From Acidobacteriota bacterium (GTDB lineage: Bacteria > Acidobacteriota > Terriglobia > Terriglobales > Acidobacteriaceae): a DNA stretch of 5,236 bases. Of this stretch, positions 1 through 5,236 are shown in pieces; the first letter of the stretch is position 1; each line of letters opens with the position of its first letter. The notes under the pieces are model-generated. The model was not told where the DNA came from. It did no database searches and saw nothing but the letters and a program-made list of their open reading frames with translations. Where the stretch lies: the NCBI GenBank assembly GCA_021805955.1, contig JAJZDO010000269.1, positions 1-5,236 on the forward strand, read 5' to 3'. The position numbers and the translations under genes are program-made.

Positions 1-363
1 CGCTATACCATGCTGCCCGGCAGCGCCTTCGAGGTTGACTTCAACGGACCGTACGATGCCGTGCTGCTGACGAATTTTCTGCACCATTTCGACAAGCCGA
101 CCTGCGTGGGTCTGCTGCACAAGATAAAAGCTGCGCTGCGTCCCGGCGGGCAGTGCGCCACGCTGGAATTTGTGCCGAATGAAGACCGCGTATCGCCGCC
201 CACTCCTGCGGCGTTCGCCTTGACCATGCTAACCAGCACAGCAGCGGGTGACGCGTATACGCTGAGCGAACTGACCGGCATGTACGACGAAGCCGGTTTC
301 AAAGGAATGCGCGCCCATCCCATCCCCATGAGTCCGCACACCATCGTTACCGGGCACGCCTGA
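1..363 (+). CDS. SAM-dependent methyltransferase, 3' end only (5' end outside window)
   Basis: Frame 1 is open from the first base to the TGA at 361-363, giving 120 visible residues. The ATG at 10 lies inside the domain, so the true start is upstream of the window. Visible elements of the class I methyltransferase fold are the strand YDAVLLTNFLHHF (residues 18-30, the acidic strand 4 and following helix), LRPGG (46-50, before strand 5), the strand ATLEF, and a C-terminal 'YTLSELTGMYDEAGF' helix followed by the last two strands. The glycine-rich SAM motif is outside the window. The catalytic-type HDW of the downstream O-methyltransferase is replaced here by HHF, so a conventional His-base O-methylation mechanism is uncertain. 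It lies in tandem with the next gene and the two may have arisen by duplication. The substrate is unknown. The family call is confident; O- versus C- or N-methylation is not decided. Confidence 0.85.
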   Translation, partial: RYTMLPGSAFEVDFNGPYDAVLLTNFLHHFDKPTCVGLLHKIKAALRPGGQCATLEFVPNEDRVSPPTPAAFALTMLTSTAAGDAYTLSELTGMYDEAGFKGMRAHPIPMSPHTIVTGHA

Positions 364-397
364 GGGGTTGAGAGTCGAAACCTAGGGCGGCAACCCC
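364..397 (+). repeat. Inverted repeat just after methyltransferase stop
   Basis: GGGGTTG at 364-370 is perfectly complementary to CAACCCC at 391-397, a 7-bp stem around a 20-base loop, starting immediately after the TGA. No T-run follows directly, so it is not a canonical intrinsic terminator. It could protect the mRNA end, or be chance in GC-rich DNA. Confidence 0.3.
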
Positions 398-410
398 GGC
401 GAAGCGAATG

Positions 411-440
411 CCATGTTTGAAACCCTTGTGGAAATTTTTT
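411..440 (+). terminator. Weak terminator-like hairpin with T6 run
   Basis: CCATG (411-415) can pair with TGTGG (427-431), including two G-U pairs. Three As and then six Ts (435-440) follow. The stem is weak and the loop is 11 bases. If it works, it would end transcription of the upstream methyltransferase before the next gene. The T-rich stretch could instead belong to a promoter. Low confidence. Confidence 0.2.
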
Positions 441-463
441 CGCGAGGACAGCAAGAACCAACC

Positions 464-470
464 AGGAAGG
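464..470 (+). promoter_or_regulatory. Ribosome binding site deciding a TTG start
   Basis: AGGAAGG lies 9 bases before the TTG at 480. The in-frame ATG at 408 has no comparable site and would add a 24-residue, poorly folding-looking leader ahead of the conserved N-terminal helix. This site therefore favours TTG 480. Confidence 0.65.
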
Positions 471-479
471 GACACAAAT

Positions 480-1496
480 TTGACCACTACCGCGCCGCAA
501 CCCGACCAGATACTGCAAACCGGCACAGGCTTCTGGGCCTCGAAGACACTCCTGAGCGCGGTCGAAATGGAGGTCTTCACCGAATTGGCAAAGGGTCCCG
601 AAGACCTGAATACGCTTATTGGACGGCTCGGCTTGCATCCGCGCTCTGCCCGCGATTTTCTTGACGCGCTGGTGGCCTTGGGATTTCTCGAACGCCACGA
701 TGGAAAATATTCCAACACGCCTTCCACTGATTTTTTCCTCGACAAGCACAAGCTGTCCTACATTGGCGGAATGCTGGAGATGGCGAATCGCCGCCTCTAC
801 GGATATTGGAACAACCTGACCACGGCCCTGCGCACCGGCCAACCGCAGAATGAGGCAGCGCATGGTGAACCCGATGTCTTCGCCACGCTCTACGCCGATC
901 CGCAGCGGCTGAAGGGATTTCTGCGCGCGATGACCGGCCTCAGCCGCGGCGCCAACCTTGCCATTGCTTCCAAATTTCCCTGGGCAAAATACAAAACCGT
1001 GGCCGATGCCGGCCCCGCCCAGGGCGATCTGATTGTCCAGGTGGCGCTCAAAAATCCGCACCTCTCCGGTATCGGATTCGACCTCGCTGAAGTTGCTCCC
1101 ATCTTCGAGGAGTATGTGGAGGCCAACGGCCTGTCGTCCAGGGTGCGGTTTCAACCCGGGAGTTTCTTCCGCGATCCGCTGCCCAAGGCGGATGTCATCA
1201 TGATGGGCCACATCCTCCACGACTGGAACCTGGAAGAGAAGCGCCTGCTGGTCCGCAAAGCCTATGAGGCGATTCCCGAAGGAGGCGCGCTGATTGTGTA
1301 CGACTCCATGATCGACGATGACCGGTCGAAGAACGCTTTTGGCCTGCTGATGAGCCTGAATATGCTGATCGAAACTCCGGGCGGCTTCGACTACGCGGGG
1401 GCCGACTGCATGGGTTGGATGAAGGAAGCCGGCTTCCGCCAGACGCGCGTCGAACATCTCGTGGGACCAGATTCCATGGCGATTGGAATCAAATAG
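480..1496 (+). CDS. O-methyltransferase, acetylserotonin/plant-type family
   Basis: A 338-residue protein, the usual length for dimeric small-molecule O-methyltransferases that move a methyl group from SAM to a hydroxyl. Residues about 8-80 form the winged-helix dimerisation domain ([17 protein letters not shown] helix, then the '[19 protein letters not shown]' helix-turn-helix and a [12 protein letters not shown] wing). The catalytic domain follows. It has SAM motif I at 176-183 (DAGPAQGD; the common second glycine is replaced, but an AQGD-type loop is kept), an acidic GFDL strand at 199-202, GSFFRDPLP near 227-235, and HILHDW with the presumed catalytic base His247. EGGALIVYD follows at 267-275. 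The TTG start is chosen for its Shine-Dalgarno; an ATG at 408 is the alternative. The preceding gene is a related methyltransferase 116 bases upstream, so the two may share a pathway, for example modification of a quinone, pigment or other aromatic compound. The substrate cannot be read from sequence. Confidence 0.9.
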   Translation: MTTTAPQPDQILQTGTGFWASKTLLSAVEMEVFTELAKGPEDLNTLIGRLGLHPRSARDFLDALVALGFLERHDGKYSNTPSTDFFLDKHKLSYIGGMLEMANRRLYGYWNNLTTALRTGQPQNEAAHGEPDVFATLYADPQRLKGFLRAMTGLSRGANLAIASKFPWAKYKTVADAGPAQGDLIVQVALKNPHLSGIGFDLAEVAPIFEEYVEANGLSSRVRFQPGSFFRDPLPKADVIMMGHILHDWNLEEKRLLVRKAYEAIPEGGALIVYDSMIDDDRSKNAFGLLMSLNMLIETPGGFDYAGADCMGWMKEAGFRQTRVEHLVGPDSMAIGIK

Positions 1497-1527
1497 CATC
1501 CTGGCGATTAACAGCGACAGTCAGTTT

Positions 1528-1543
1528 ACGTCGAGACGTTTTT
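1528..1543 (+). terminator. Possible intrinsic terminator after O-methyltransferase
   Basis: ACGT (1528-1531) and ACGT (1536-1539) form a short stem around CGAG, extendable to 5 bp with a 2-base loop, and run into TTTTT (1539-1543). It sits in the 56-base gap between two convergent genes, where a terminator is expected. The stem is short, so support is modest. Confidence 0.3.
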
Positions 1544-1552
1544 CTCGATTCT

Positions 1553-2947
1553 TTATTGAACGGAAAAGCCAACTTCCTTCGGTTGGCCGTGGTCATCCGT
1601 GAGCACCATCAGCCTATTTTTCTTGCCTGTCCTTGCGAAATAGAAACCCGGCGCTATTGCCGAACACCGGCTCCATTTCCATTTCGCCTCGCAATTCAGC
1701 GACCTATAGGAATCGCTGCCAATTGATACCGACAGAGTGACATATCCTCGGTCGATCTCGACAGACGGATAGCTAACACAATCGATGTTGGTTTGGTAAG
1801 CCGTCCAGGTAGTCATGGAGCAGGAGCTTCTCGCTGGGATTTTACCAACCGGCAAGCTGAGAGTTACCCCTCCATAAACATGAACAAGGATCGGATAATT
1901 TTGCGCGGTTTTTCCTTTGGAAAAATTGGCAGCGAAGTCGTAAATCGGAGACCGAAAAGCAGCGTCGTCAGGTGTTGGCGGATTTTTTGCGTTTTTGCTT
2001 ACATCCAAGAAGCGCATGATAGGAGCATCGGGAGTGCCTCCGACGAGTTGAAGCATGTCGTATCCATGCACCCATCGTCCGCGATAATTGCCATGGGGCA
2101 GGTCTGTGCAGGGGTTTCGTTCCAACAGCGGGTTTTCGCTACGGCAACCCAGCACCCAATGATTTTCCCCGTCGATCGTACCGTGAAACACCGCGAAGGA
2201 TGGCGGTGCCATTCCGATGGCATTTCCTTCGGCTATCGATGAAGCGATTTCAGGTAATTTCTCTTCAGATGAGGATTCAATCGTAATGTGCAACGGAAAT
2301 AAGTCTGCTGGTGTTGATGCTGCATTGCTTTCCTGTTGGCTCCGCGCATTCACGAGTTTGAGATTGGTTTGTGCAGCGGCATCACCCTGTTCAGCGGCCT
2401 TCCGCCACCAGACCGCTGCCTGTGCATCGTCCTTTGGGACGCCGAGGCCGTCATGGTACATCGCGCCAAGGTTGTTTTGTGCGTTGGCCATTCCTTGCTC
2501 TGCTGCTTTGCGAAACCAGATTGCTGCTTGGGCGTCGTCTTGTCGCACACCTTGGCCGTTGTGGTACATAACTCCCAAGTTATATTGCGCCTGAACGTTC
2601 CCTTGATCCCCAGCCATGCGAAACCACACAGCCGCCTGGGCGTCGTCCTGCTGCACGCCTTGGCCGTTCTCATATGCAACGCCAAGATAGTATTGCGCCT
2701 CTGAATTACCCTGCTCGGCTGCCTTGCGATACCAGACTGCTGCCTGTGCGTAATCCTGCGGTACGCCCTGGCCGTTGTAGTAGGCCGCGCCAAGGTTGAA
2801 TTGCGCATTTGCAATCCCTTGGTCAGCTGCCTTGCGCAGGGAATCTATGCTGTTTTGCTTGGCGGATGGCTCGGCGTTTTCCGTCTGAGAAGGGGCAGTT
2901 TGGCAAAAGAGTAGAGAAACAATAAACACGAAAACTGACAAACGCAT
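1553..2947 (-). CDS. Exported Sel1-repeat protein with duplicated cysteine module
   Basis: A 464-residue protein. Residues 1-20 are a signal peptide (MRLSVFVFIVSLLFC, then TAPSQ as a probable signal peptidase I region). The Cys at 15 is preceded by Phe, so it does not make a good lipobox. Residues 41-184 are four Sel1 (TPR-like) repeats of exactly 36 residues, of the form QGxxxAQxxLGxxYxxGxGVxxDxxQAAxWxRxA, plus the first strand of a fifth to about 200. Sel1 repeats build a superhelical protein-binding scaffold. Residues 215-464 match no domain I can name. They contain two copies of a cysteine motif (C280 to R291 and C428 to R439), and the end resembles acidobacterial secreted-protein tails (GQPKEVGFSV). 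The start at 2947 is chosen because GGAG lies 7 bases before it; ATG 2953 is only 1 base from that site, and ATG 3013 would put 22 polar residues ahead of the signal peptide. Likely periplasmic or secreted; partner unknown. Confidence 0.85.
   Translation of the reverse strand: MRLSVFVFIVSLLFCQTAPSQTENAEPSAKQNSIDSLRKAADQGIANAQFNLGAAYYNGQGVPQDYAQAAVWYRKAAEQGNSEAQYYLGVAYENGQGVQQDDAQAAVWFRMAGDQGNVQAQYNLGVMYHNGQGVRQDDAQAAIWFRKAAEQGMANAQNNLGAMYHDGLGVPKDDAQAAVWWRKAAEQGDAAAQTNLKLVNARSQQESNAASTPADLFPLHITIESSSEEKLPEIASSIAEGNAIGMAPPSFAVFHGTIDGENHWVLGCRSENPLLERNPCTDLPHGNYRGRWVHGYDMLQLVGGTPDAPIMRFLDVSKNAKNPPTPDDAAFRSPIYDFAANFSKGKTAQNYPILVHVYGGVTLSLPVGKIPARSSCSMTTWTAYQTNIDCVSYPSVEIDRGYVTLSVSIGSDSYRSLNCEAKWKWSRCSAIAPGFYFARTGKKNRLMVLTDDHGQPKEVGFSVQ
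2396..2827 (-). repeat. Four 108-bp tandem coding repeats (Sel1 units)
   Basis: The glycine of each QG recurs at residues 44, 80, 116, 152 and 188 of the protein, a strict 36-residue (108-bp) period. The units differ at many synonymous and some coding positions, so the array is an established protein repeat rather than a recent expansion or a mobile element. Confidence 0.9.
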
Positions 2948-3046
2948 CTTCATGCTCCATTCATGCCGTCGAGAGTCCGTCGTGTAACCAATAGGCATTG
3001 TTGTCCCTATCATATACAGTCGTTCCTAACGTAGTATCCTCATGCC
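2948..3046. promoter_or_regulatory. Divergent intergenic region, probable promoters both ways
   Basis: These 99 bases separate two divergent start codons, so promoters for both genes must lie here unless one overlaps coding DNA. The core around 3008-3018 (TATCATATACA) is the most AT-rich part and reads as TATGAT on the minus strand, a fair -10 for the Sel1 gene. No good -35 is seen for either strand. TAGTAT at 3032-3037 lies 9 bases before the small gene's ATG. A short inverted repeat, ATAGG (2991-2995) and CCTAT (3006-3010), flanks 10 bases and could be an operator half-site pair, but 5-bp arms are weak evidence. Confidence 0.35.
2955..2958 (-). promoter_or_regulatory. Ribosome binding site for Sel1 gene
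   Basis: On the minus strand GGAG is followed by 7 bases and then ATG (2947-2945), which begins the signal peptide. The ATG at 2953 overlaps this window too closely to use the site, so the site fixes the start at 2947. Confidence 0.5.
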
Positions 3047-3286
3047 ATGAGCGAAATTGTGTGGGAAAAATTATTGGAAAAACCTGGTTTTGCGGTCTTT
3101 ATTCAAATTGCCGAAGAAGAGAATCCGAAAACCTTCACGTTCTCTGAGGAGGGTTCTCTGCCCCCAGGCGAAACGTTGATGGGGAAAAAGGACTTCGGTA
3201 CCAAAGATGAAGCGATAAAGTATGCCGAGGAAAACTATATACCGGGTCGCAGAACCCGAGGGTGGACATTGAAAGAGCCGGGTTGA
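3047..3286 (+). CDS. Small hypothetical protein, 79 residues
   Basis: Not recognised as a named family. The protein has 79 residues, is rich in Glu and Lys, and has no signal peptide, membrane segment or cysteine, so it is probably cytoplasmic. It begins with a tryptophan- and phenylalanine-containing amphipathic segment (IVWEKLLEKPGFAVFIQIAE), has a Gly/Pro turn near 36-47, then a helix-like 'TKDEAIKYAEENY' and a basic GRRTRGW tail. The pattern suggests a small alpha/beta domain. No Shine-Dalgarno precedes ATG 3047; a TAGTAT hexamer 9 bases upstream would fit a leaderless or near-leaderless transcript, which is inference. It is divergent from the Sel1 gene and convergent with the next one. 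One line counted inside it is about 42% GC, lower than the large flanking genes. Coding status rests on length, amino-acid composition and lack of a better overlapping frame. Confidence 0.65.
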   Translation: MSEIVWEKLLEKPGFAVFIQIAEEENPKTFTFSEEGSLPPGETLMGKKDFGTKDEAIKYAEENYIPGRRTRGWTLKEPG

Positions 3287-3305
3287 GACACGATTCTCGC
3301 GCGGA

Positions 3306-3320
3306 TCGCGTGCCACGCGA
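3306..3320. terminator. GC-rich hairpin between convergent genes
   Basis: TCGCGT (3306-3311) and ACGCGA (3315-3320) form a perfect 6-bp stem with a 3-base loop, directly after the minus-strand stop at 3321-3323 and 20 bases after the plus-strand stop. There is no T-run on either side, so intrinsic termination is doubtful; an mRNA 3'-end stabilising or pausing hairpin is as likely. Confidence 0.3.
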
Positions 3321-3587
3321 CTACTTGAAATCGGACTTGCTATCAAGCTCCTGCATCACCGACTGGATCAGTTCTTTGGCGCCGGTGAGCTGCTGCATGA
3401 CGGTTTGCAGATCGAGCGCGGGCTGGTTGGGATTGCGCGCCGAGGTGCAATAGACGCCGTGCTGGCCGACCAGAATGAGCGCGTCGGTGATCATGTCGAG
3501 GGTGACGGCGAGGCGGCCGCGAGGAATGCCCAGCATGAACTCATGCTTTTCGAGCGTCTCGCGCTGGTCGTCAAAGACTGAGGCCAT
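3321..3587 (-). CDS. Small unknown protein coupled to gcvPB, 88 residues
   Basis: I cannot place this 88-residue protein in a named family. It has a short charged N-terminus (FDDQRETLEKHEF), a central segment IPRGRLAVTLDMITDALILVG (about 21-41), a HGVYC turn with the only cysteine at about 47, and a long helix-like C-terminus (LDLQTVMQQLTGAKELIQSV). The central hydrophobic stretch contains Arg and Asp, so it is more likely a buried helix than a membrane segment. No signal peptide is seen. The ATG follows the gcvPB TAG with no intervening base, and AAGGAA inside the gcvPB end lies 6 bases upstream, so translation is very probably coupled and the genes co-transcribed. A role linked to glycine cleavage is possible from position alone; many operons carry unrelated tail genes. 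ATG at 3536 is a less likely alternative start. Confidence 0.8.
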   Translation of the reverse strand: MASVFDDQRETLEKHEFMLGIPRGRLAVTLDMITDALILVGQHGVYCTSARNPNQPALDLQTVMQQLTGAKELIQSVMQELDSKSDFK

Positions 3588-5219
3588 CTAGTATTCCTTC
3601 GCCGCGGTAGCGGGAACCAGCGGCGGATTCTCTCCGGATGTGGCAGCTTCGGACACGTCGGCGTCGGGTTTCCAGCGCAATACAGGTTTGCGCGCGGCAC
3701 CGACTTCATCCATGCGCGAGGCGCGGGTCGCGTGCGGCGCGCGCAGAATGATCTCTGGATTTTCCTCCGCCTCGCGGGCAATCTGGCGCATCGCATCGAC
3801 GAACTGGTCCAGCTCTTCCTTCGACTCACTCTCGGTAGGCTCGATCATCAGCGCGCCGGGCACGATCATCGGGAATGAAGTGGTGTAAGGGTGGAAGCCG
3901 TAATCGATGAGGCGCTTGGCAATATCGCCGGTCTTCACTCCATTCCGCGCCTGTCGGCGATCGCTGAAGACAACCTCATGCAGCGTGGCGGTTTTGTAGG
4001 GCAGCTCGTACGCATCCTCCAGCTTGCTGCGGAGATAGTTCGCGTTCAGCACCGCATCCTCGGTAGTCTGGCGCAGGCCGTCGGGACCGTTGGCAAGAAT
4101 GTAGGCGAGCGCGCGGACGAACATCCCGTAGTTGCCATAAAACATGCGAACGCGGCCCACGGATTCCGGACGATCATAGTGGAAGGTCAGCGTGTTCTCG
4201 GGTGTTTCGACGAGAACCGGCGTAGGCAGAAACGGCTCCAGAATTTTCCTGCAAGCCACTGGACCCGAGCCGGGACCGCCGCCGCCGTGCGGAGTCGAAA
4301 AAGTCTTGTGCAGGTTCAAGTGCATCACGTCCACGCCGAAATCGCCGGGGCGGGTCTTGCCGACCAGCGCATTCATGTTCGCGCCATCCATGTACAGCAG
4401 CGCGCCTTTGGCGTGCAGGACATCCGCAATCTTGTGAATCTCACTTTCAAATACACCAATCGTGGACGGGTTGGTCAGCATCAACGCCGCCGTCTCTTCA
4501 TCGACCAGCTTCTCCAGTTCCGCCAGGTCCACCATGCCGTCGCTGTTGGACTTTAAATTTTGCACCTGATAGCCGCAAATCGCAGCCGTAGCCGGGTTCG
4601 TCCCGTGCGCGGAATCGGGAATCAGAATCTTTTTGCGAGGATTGCCTTTTGACTCATGGTAGGCGCGGACGAGAAGAATACCGGTGAATTCCCCATGAGC
4701 GCCCGCCGCCGGCTGCAACGTGATGGCATCCATGCCGGTAATTTCTTTCAAACATTCCTGCAGCATCCACATGACCCGCATCGCGCCTTGTGAGAGCGAT
4801 TCAGGCTGGTAGGGATGAGCGTCGGCGATGCCTTCCAGCCGCGCCACCATTTCATTGACGCGCGGATTGTATTTCATCGTGCAGCTGCCCAGTGGATACA
4901 TGCCGAGGTCGATGGCGTAATTCCACGTAGAGAGGCGAGTAAAGTGGCGGATGATTTCAATCTCACTGACCTCCGGCAGCAGGCCAAGATCTTCGCGTGC
5001 ATGTTTGCCCAGCAGCGCGTTTGCGTCGACTGCGGGCACGTCGAGCGGCGCCAACCGATAGGCTTTCTTGCCGGGCGAGGATTTCTCGAAGATCAAGCCT
5101 TCATTCTGGCTGATGTGGCTGGAAACCTTCGAGCGTTCGCCAACAAAGGGCGAACCCTTTGACTCAGAGGCGGTCGCGTTCGAGGGTGGTACTGTCTCCG
5201 TTGCCATTCCGTTCTCCAT
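3588..5219 (-). CDS. gcvPB: Glycine dehydrogenase (decarboxylating) subunit 2
   Basis: The PLP-binding subunit of the two-subunit P-protein of the glycine cleavage system. With GcvPA it decarboxylates glycine in the cytoplasm and passes the aminomethyl group to lipoyl-GcvH; GcvT and the L-protein complete the cycle to methylene-THF, ammonia and NADH. Diagnostic segments are YPLGSCTMKYNPR (108-120), QPAAGAHGEFTG (169-180), DSAHGTNPA (202-210), MDGANMNALVG (277-287) and HLNLHKTFSTPHGGGGPGSG (300-319), where Lys305 should hold PLP. The C-terminus has the expected ARKPVLRWKP (509-518). At 543 residues it is slightly long for the family because of a polar N-terminal extension of about 40 residues and a short Ala/Pro-rich tail. 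ATG 5219 (AGGCGAG upstream) and ATG 5207 (GGAG 6 bases upstream) are both plausible; the difference is four residues. gcvPA is expected just upstream, outside the window. Confidence 0.96.
   Translation of the reverse strand: MENGMATETVPPSNATASESKGSPFVGERSKVSSHISQNEGLIFEKSSPGKKAYRLAPLDVPAVDANALLGKHAREDLGLLPEVSEIEIIRHFTRLSTWNYAIDLGMYPLGSCTMKYNPRVNEMVARLEGIADAHPYQPESLSQGAMRVMWMLQECLKEITGMDAITLQPAAGAHGEFTGILLVRAYHESKGNPRKKILIPDSAHGTNPATAAICGYQVQNLKSNSDGMVDLAELEKLVDEETAALMLTNPSTIGVFESEIHKIADVLHAKGALLYMDGANMNALVGKTRPGDFGVDVMHLNLHKTFSTPHGGGGPGSGPVACRKILEPFLPTPVLVETPENTLTFHYDRPESVGRVRMFYGNYGMFVRALAYILANGPDGLRQTTEDAVLNANYLRSKLEDAYELPYKTATLHEVVFSDRRQARNGVKTGDIAKRLIDYGFHPYTTSFPMIVPGALMIEPTESESKEELDQFVDAMRQIAREAEENPEIILRAPHATRASRMDEVGAARKPVLRWKPDADVSEAATSGENPPLVPATAAKEY
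3594..3599 (-). promoter_or_regulatory. Ribosome binding site within gcvPB end
   Basis: AAGGAA on the minus strand, within the last codons of gcvPB, lies 6 bases ahead of the ATG at 3587. It supports both the start chosen for the small gene and coupling with gcvPB. Confidence 0.6.
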
Positions 5220-5236
5220 GCTCGCCTGTTGCAGCA

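Noticed and set aside
3..1499. A 498-codon open frame on the minus strand across both methyltransferases
   Set aside because: It lies wholly antisense to two genes with clear methyltransferase motifs. Its own translation shows no recognisable domain and runs unbroken through the intergenic gap; long antisense frames are common in GC-rich codon-biased DNA.
2336..2704. Plus-strand frames with repetitive Leu/Cys/His-rich translations over 2217-2704
   Set aside because: The repetitiveness is the reverse complement of the 108-bp Sel1 units; the minus-strand reading gives textbook Sel1 repeats with a signal peptide.
2396..2827. Tandem repeats as a CRISPR array or minisatellite
   Set aside because: The 108-bp period equals 36 codons of the Sel1 consensus with diverged units and no spacer structure, so this is a protein repeat.
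2903..2908. Sel1 protein as a lipoprotein, using the Cys at residue 15
   Set aside because: The residue before the Cys is Phe and the preceding residues are LL, which does not fit a lipobox; a signal peptidase I site near the following Ala-Pro-Ser is more likely.
3243..3258. CGGGT/ACCCG hairpin near the end of the small gene as a terminator
   Set aside because: It is inside the coding sequence, has a 5-bp stem and no T-run.
3891..4556. A 221-codon plus-strand open frame opposite gcvPB
   Set aside because: It mirrors the strongly conserved gcvPB coding sequence, and its His/Arg/Val-rich translation resembles no family; a shadow frame.

Overview
The window looks like an ordinary chromosomal stretch from a moderately GC-rich bacterium. 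It is probably an Acidobacteriota member or a related soil lineage. This rests on the style of the two methyltransferases, on a Sel1 protein whose cysteine-containing C-terminal module resembles ones I associate with acidobacterial secreted proteins, and on a two-subunit glycine decarboxylase (separate GcvPB). The assignment is inference, because no marker gene is present.

Layout, left to right. Positions 1-363 (+) hold the 3' end of a SAM-dependent methyltransferase cut by the window edge. After a 116-base gap comes a complete O-methyltransferase, 480-1496 (+), best started at a TTG codon with a strong Shine-Dalgarno. The two are related in fold and lie in tandem. Converging on them is 1553-2947 (-), an exported Sel1-repeat protein with four 36-residue repeats and a C-terminal region that carries a duplicated cysteine motif. 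It is divergent from a small acidic hypothetical gene, 3047-3286 (+). That gene converges on 3321-3587 (-), an 88-residue unknown protein whose start codon directly follows the stop codon of gcvPB, 3588-5219 (-), the PLP-binding subunit of glycine dehydrogenase.

The right part reads as the end of a glycine-cleavage operon on the minus strand. gcvPA would be expected just beyond the right edge, and a small unknown protein is translationally coupled at the tail. The left part reads as a pair of SAM-dependent methyltransferases of unknown substrate. The middle (about 1550-3290) looks somewhat less GC-rich in the lines I counted by hand (42-52% against 58% in the flanking genes), and it holds the lineage-specific genes. 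No rRNA, tRNA, insertion sequence, CRISPR array, phage gene or recognisable defence system was seen. I found no convincing new multi-gene system. The points most worth a second look are the coupled small gene behind gcvPB and the repeated cysteine module in the Sel1 protein.
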